Shown here: positions 60,953-64,000 of the stretch, one piece after another
How the letters are laid out: each line of letters opens with the position of its first letter
Position numbering within the stretch: the first letter of the stretch is position 1
NCBI GenBank assembly: GCA_017430235.1
Contig: JAFRNH010000041.1
Location: 35,634-99,633, forward strand
Direction: 5' to 3'
Source: Paludibacteraceae bacterium
Lineage (GTDB): Bacteria > Bacteroidota > Bacteroidia > Bacteroidales > Paludibacteraceae
DNA length: 64,000 nucleotides
Made by a program: the position numbers and the translations under genes
Notes under the pieces: model-generated
The model's database searches: none
What the model was told of the DNA's origin: nothing
Seen by the model: the letters and a program-made list of their open reading frames with translations, nothing else

Positions 60953-61216
60953 ATAAATTTATTTAATTGGAAACTGTTATGTAGAATTCTATAAAATTTA
61001 ATTTGAGATCTCTTTGGGCGAATTGCTACAATAGAACTATTTTTAATTGATAATAATCAACAAATACAGAGAGAGGTGAATTTTATGAAAGAACGGTTGC
61101 GTGTGTTTGCTAGATTTTGATACATTTGAAACCAAATTCTTATCATATATTATTTTGTGTACAATTGATTATTAAAAGAATAAGCGAAAAATATAGAACT
61201 TTAAAAAATTTGTGAT

Positions 61217-61684
61217 ATGCTTAAAAGAATGTTAACCTTGTTGCTTTTCACCTTTGGGATCTTGTATGTAAACGCTACGGTTAGATACATGACGGTGGAG
61301 CAAAACGATGGCAAGAAATACAGTTTTCTTCTTGCCGACAAACCGGTTGTGACCTACGAAGATGGCAACCTAGTAGTGAATGGTAATGTGTCTACCAGCT
61401 ATGCTATTAGTGATGTGAAAAATTTTCATTTTACAGAGGGAGATGAGTCTGGTGTAAAAGATGCAGATGCTGAACTGTTACGTGTTATTACGATAGATAA
61501 TAACACTATCCGCGTGGAAAATGCGCTTGCGAACGCAAAGGTGATGTTGTTTAATATTAATGGAGCAACAATCTTTACTACAACAACTGATCCGTTGGGT
61601 ACAGTGACTATTAATCTACCTAATCAGAAAGGCGTCTATGTGCTTACTGTAGGTGGGCGATCTATTAAGGTGATACGTAAATAA
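61217..61684 (+). CDS. Small secreted protein with DG-type beta domain and type-IX-like tail
   Basis: 155 residues, signal peptide 1-20. Residues 21-75 (YMTVEQNDGKKYSFLL ... VTYEDGNLVV ... ISDVKNFHFTEG) are the beta domain also seen in the GH5 enzyme. The C-terminal 70 residues end in KGVYVLTVGGRSIKVIRK, a type-IX-like sorting tail. It resembles the 148-residue protein at 5778. Function unknown. Confidence 0.65.
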   Translation: MLKRMLTLLLFTFGILYVNATVRYMTVEQNDGKKYSFLLADKPVVTYEDGNLVVNGNVSTSYAISDVKNFHFTEGDESGVKDADAELLRVITIDNNTIRVENALANAKVMLFNINGATIFTTTTDPLGTVTINLPNQKGVYVLTVGGRSIKVIRK

Positions 61685-61690
61685 TTGTTA

Positions 61691-63193
61691 ATGAAAATGT
61701 ATATGAGAAAAATTATACTATCAGCATTGATGTTGGCATCAATGATTTTTTCTGTGAATGCGACAGTGTATATGAATGTGAAATCAGTAGGTGGAAAGAC
61801 TGACAAGTTTGATGTTGAAGAGGTGAAAGAGGTAATATATGTAGAAGAATCCGTGGTTTTAACCCAAGACACTGCTGGCTCTGGAATACAGGGGGTATCT
61901 GTAAGTGGTAAAACGGGAGGTTATACGTATGTTGATTTGGGGTTGTCAAGTGGTACTATGTGGGCAACATATAATGTGGGTGCATCGAGTCCCAAAGAAT
62001 ATGGAAGTTATTTTGCATGGGGAGAGACTGAAACGAAAGAGGAATATGGATATAACAATTATAAGTGGGGATATAATATTGGTTCATTCATTAAGTATAA
62101 TTCCGAAGACCTCAAATCAATTTTGGATCCTGATGACGATGCTGCGACGGCTAATTGGGGTGGAGCATGGAGAACCCCTACACAAGAAGAACGGAGTGAA
62201 CTGTCGTCAGGTTGCGACTGGGAGTGGGTTTCTGACTTTAATGGGAGTGGAATTTCTGGCTTAAAAGGCATAAGCAAAAGAAATGGTAAATCTATTTTTT
62301 TCCCTGCCGCAGGTGTGAAAGAGGATAATAGTTTATATGAAGATGGGGAAAGAGGCTATTATTGGTCATCCGCATTGAATAATCTGTCAGAGAGTGAGTC
62401 TTTTCAAATAACAAGCTCAAATTTTGAGACAAAATCGAATGGACGATGTTGGGGATTAAGCGTACGTGCTGTTACGTCAACTAAAATCTTATATATGTGT
62501 GTTAAATGTGCAGACGGAAGTGTGACAAAATTTGATATGCATGATATTGTTGAAATTAAATATGAAGAGTTCTCTGAAGAATATGGAATTACTATTTCTG
62601 GTAAAATCGGCAATTATGACTATGTGGATCTTGGTCTGCCAAGTGGATTGAAATGGGCTACATACAATGTTGGAGCAAGCACTCCTTTGGAATATGGTGG
62701 CTATTATGCATGGGGCGAAACGTCACAGAAAAGAGACTATAGTCAGGAGACTTATATATGGTTTGAGGGAAGTTATACCAATGTTACTAAGTATAGAATG
62801 GCTGGTATGTCTTTGACTTTGTCAGATGATGCAGCTGCTGCTAATTGGGGTGAATCTTGGCGCATGCCTACACCTGTGGAACTGCAAGAATTGGTGGATA
62901 ATTGTACGTGGGAAAAAGTGAATAAATTCAAGGGATCAATGATTAATGGTTGGCTTGGAACTTCAAAAACGAATGGAAACGTAATATTTTTACCTGCTGG
63001 AGGAATGGGTAATGGAGAATTCTCAAATTATAAGGGCGATAAATTATTTTATTGGTCATCCACAATGGGATCTTATACTTACACGATTACTGAAACTCTT
63101 GATGTGAAGGACTTAAAAGAACTTAATAATAAGCTAAAAATGGATAATTCTTATCGATATTATGGCGAAAGTGTTCGTGCTGTCTCGGAGTGA
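61691..63193 (+). CDS. Secreted protein with two FISUMP-like repeat units
   Basis: About 500 residues; the exact Met is uncertain among three near 61691-61703, before the signal peptide (RKIILSALMLASMIFSVNA). It has two tandem units, each with a DG-type beta domain (VYMNVKSVGGKTDKFDVEEV; LYMCVKCADGSVTKFDMHDI) followed by a 170-residue domain beginning YVDLGLSSGTMWATYNVGAS / YVDLGLPSGLKWATYNVGAS and containing WRTPTQEE / WRMPTPVE and YYWSS / FYWSS. That domain is the FISUMP/DUF1566-like family common in secreted Bacteroidales proteins. It starts 6 bp after the small secreted gene, so they are co-transcribed. Confidence 0.8.
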   Translation: MKMYMRKIILSALMLASMIFSVNATVYMNVKSVGGKTDKFDVEEVKEVIYVEESVVLTQDTAGSGIQGVSVSGKTGGYTYVDLGLSSGTMWATYNVGASSPKEYGSYFAWGETETKEEYGYNNYKWGYNIGSFIKYNSEDLKSILDPDDDAATANWGGAWRTPTQEERSELSSGCDWEWVSDFNGSGISGLKGISKRNGKSIFFPAAGVKEDNSLYEDGERGYYWSSALNNLSESESFQITSSNFETKSNGRCWGLSVRAVTSTKILYMCVKCADGSVTKFDMHDIVEIKYEEFSEEYGITISGKIGNYDYVDLGLPSGLKWATYNVGASTPLEYGGYYAWGETSQKRDYSQETYIWFEGSYTNVTKYRMAGMSLTLSDDAAAANWGESWRMPTPVELQELVDNCTWEKVNKFKGSMINGWLGTSKTNGNVIFLPAGGMGNGEFSNYKGDKLFYWSSTMGSYTYTITETLDVKDLKELNNKLKMDNSYRYYGESVRAVSE

Positions 63194-63227
63194 TAGGCAA
63201 CATTTGATGAATGAAATATTAGAAAAT

Positions 63228-63262
63228 GATGGGGCATCAAAACTAAATTTTGATGCCCCATC
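63228..63262. terminator. Bidirectional terminator
   Basis: A 15-bp perfect stem, GATGGGGCATCAAAA (63228-63242) with TTTTGATGCCCCATC (63248-63262), between convergent genes. Confidence 0.9.
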
Positions 63263-63286
63263 TTAGTTTATGAAGTTTTTACCTCC

Positions 63287-64000
63287 TTATGGCAAAATAA
63301 TCTTTGTTGCCTCGTAGAACTCTTTTCCTTGGATGACAATGATTGCAGCTCCACTTGGAATGTCAATCTCTAGTTGGATGTTTTCTCGATTGTTCTCTTC
63401 GGCCTTTTTCAAACACCGTCCCTCCATAGTGTAGACGCTAATGTTCAACTGCTCATCACTTATGAAATGTTCACTTGGGGTGATGTTCAATACCTGATTC
63501 TGATAGAAGATGATGGACGAATGGGCAGTTTTGTTTCCTTCATCCTTCAAATGTGAGGTGGGGTCTTCTCCCTCCTCTAGGATTCTCCAATAGGCAGCAT
63601 CGCCTGATGGGAATGAGTTTTGAATCACATCTCCCTTGGCGGTCTGTACGAATAGGTTGCTGTGCGCAAATTTTAGGGTGACTACCTTCTCTGTAAATTG
63701 ATCTTGCCCCTCCAGATAGAGTTGTTGGTGACTCTTTCCGTTCCACTCCCAGAGTCCTACACTCCTGCCGGCTTCTGCTGATTCATTGGGTATCTCCAAA
63801 ACGTTATCGCCAAAATTAATGCGGTAGGTGCCACTTCCCAAACTGGTAATGGTGGCTAAGGATGCCTTGTCGTTGCAATCGCCAAGTACGATGTCGTTGC
63901 CTGATGCTTGCATGCACTGCTTCTGATCGATCGAATAGAGCCGTATGGTTTCTTTCGTGAGTGTCGATTGCTTGGGTTGCCATACTCTCACCCAGTCGCA
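63287..64000 (-). CDS. C-terminal part of a probable GH16 enzyme with ricin-type lectin domain (partial)
   Basis: The frame is open to the right edge, so the N-terminus is missing. The first visible residues, CDWVRVWQP, match the last strand of GH16 glucanases (usually VDYVRVYQ). Residues that follow (IRLYSIDQKQCMQASGNDIV, GLWEWNGKSHQQLYLEG) suggest a ricin-type beta-trefoil carbohydrate-binding domain. The C-terminus (NISVYTMEGRCLKKAEENN, EFYEATKIILP) is a type-IX-like tail. It probably attacks laminarin or a related beta-glucan, but the catalytic domain is not in view. Confidence 0.6.
   Translation of the reverse strand, partial: CDWVRVWQPKQSTLTKETIRLYSIDQKQCMQASGNDIVLGDCNDKASLATITSLGSGTYRINFGDNVLEIPNESAEAGRSVGLWEWNGKSHQQLYLEGQDQFTEKVVTLKFAHSNLFVQTAKGDVIQNSFPSGDAAYWRILEEGEDPTSHLKDEGNKTAHSSIIFYQNQVLNITPSEHFISDEQLNISVYTMEGRCLKKAEENNRENIQLEIDIPSGAAIIVIQGKEFYEATKIILP

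Overview
The window looks like a chromosome segment of a Bacteroidales bacterium (Prevotella/Bacteroides-like). Three things point there: many promoters carry the Bacteroidetes -7 box TAnnTTTG, secreted proteins end in short type-IX-like tails, and protein families such as FISUMP-like repeats, DUF4143 ATPases, NSS/MetS transporters and CotH-type surface proteins are typical of that order. Assignment below order is not possible from sequence reading alone.

Left part (1-10.8 kb): the end of a UvrD/AddA-type helicase-nuclease; a GH73/LysM muramidase; an NSS amino-acid transporter with a tiny MetS-like subunit; an outer-membrane barrel protein; a GH5 endoglucanase with a small secreted partner; an acyltransferase; a lipoprotein of the cholesterol-dependent-cytolysin-like family; and a divergent BIG2/leucine-rich-repeat lipoprotein.

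Centre (10.8-36.1 kb): a continuous sulfur-acquisition island built around a nitrogenase-like enzyme system. It encodes a NifB-type radical SAM enzyme, two NifX-like proteins, one NifH-like reductase and two separate NifD/NifK-like pairs. Interleaved are four cysteine-synthase-family enzymes (one cystathionine-beta-synthase-like), O-acetylhomoserine sulfhydrylase, cystathionine gamma-lyase/synthase, a MalY/PatB C-S lyase, a methionine-type ABC importer (MetQ, MetN, MetI), an outer-membrane porin, an LCM-type methyltransferase, an ATP-grasp ligase plus esterase, and an Rrf2 regulator. The layout resembles the methylthio-alkane reductase system (MarBHDK) of Rhodospirillum rubrum, which reduces organic thioethers to methanethiol. 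Here it would be tied to MetY (methanethiol to methionine), cysteine synthases (sulfide to cysteine) and transsulfuration. A 21-bp inverted repeat (AACCTAC-N7-GTAGGTT type) recurs five times, four times at a fixed 36-38 bp from a -7 box, and is the likely Rrf2 operator. A cysteine-rich mini-ORF may be an attenuator leader. NifD positions needed for N2 reduction (Gln191, His195) are Trp and Phe in both D proteins. The second D protein keeps the cofactor Cys but has Tyr in place of the cofactor His, which is reminiscent of NifE. This is the strongest candidate for an undescribed system in the window.

Right part (36.3-64 kb): a CotH/lamin-tail surface protein; a membrane AraC regulator behind three 33-bp direct repeats; a type I restriction-modification locus (hsdM, hsdS, hsdR) that holds a two-gene CBASS (CD-NTase and Cap15-like effector) between hsdS and hsdR; a DUF4143 ATPase cassette with 33-bp-period promoter repeats, flanking duplicated segments and ATPase remnants; an MntA/HepT toxin-antitoxin pair; an FRG-domain protein with a trypsin-like protease; a DUF4832-type secreted protein; an operon of hydrolase, PaaK-like ligase and acyltransferase; two secreted proteins with a shared beta-domain and FISUMP-like repeats; and the C-terminal end of a probable GH16/ricin-lectin enzyme running off the window.

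No rRNA, tRNA, CRISPR array, transposase or prophage gene was recognised.
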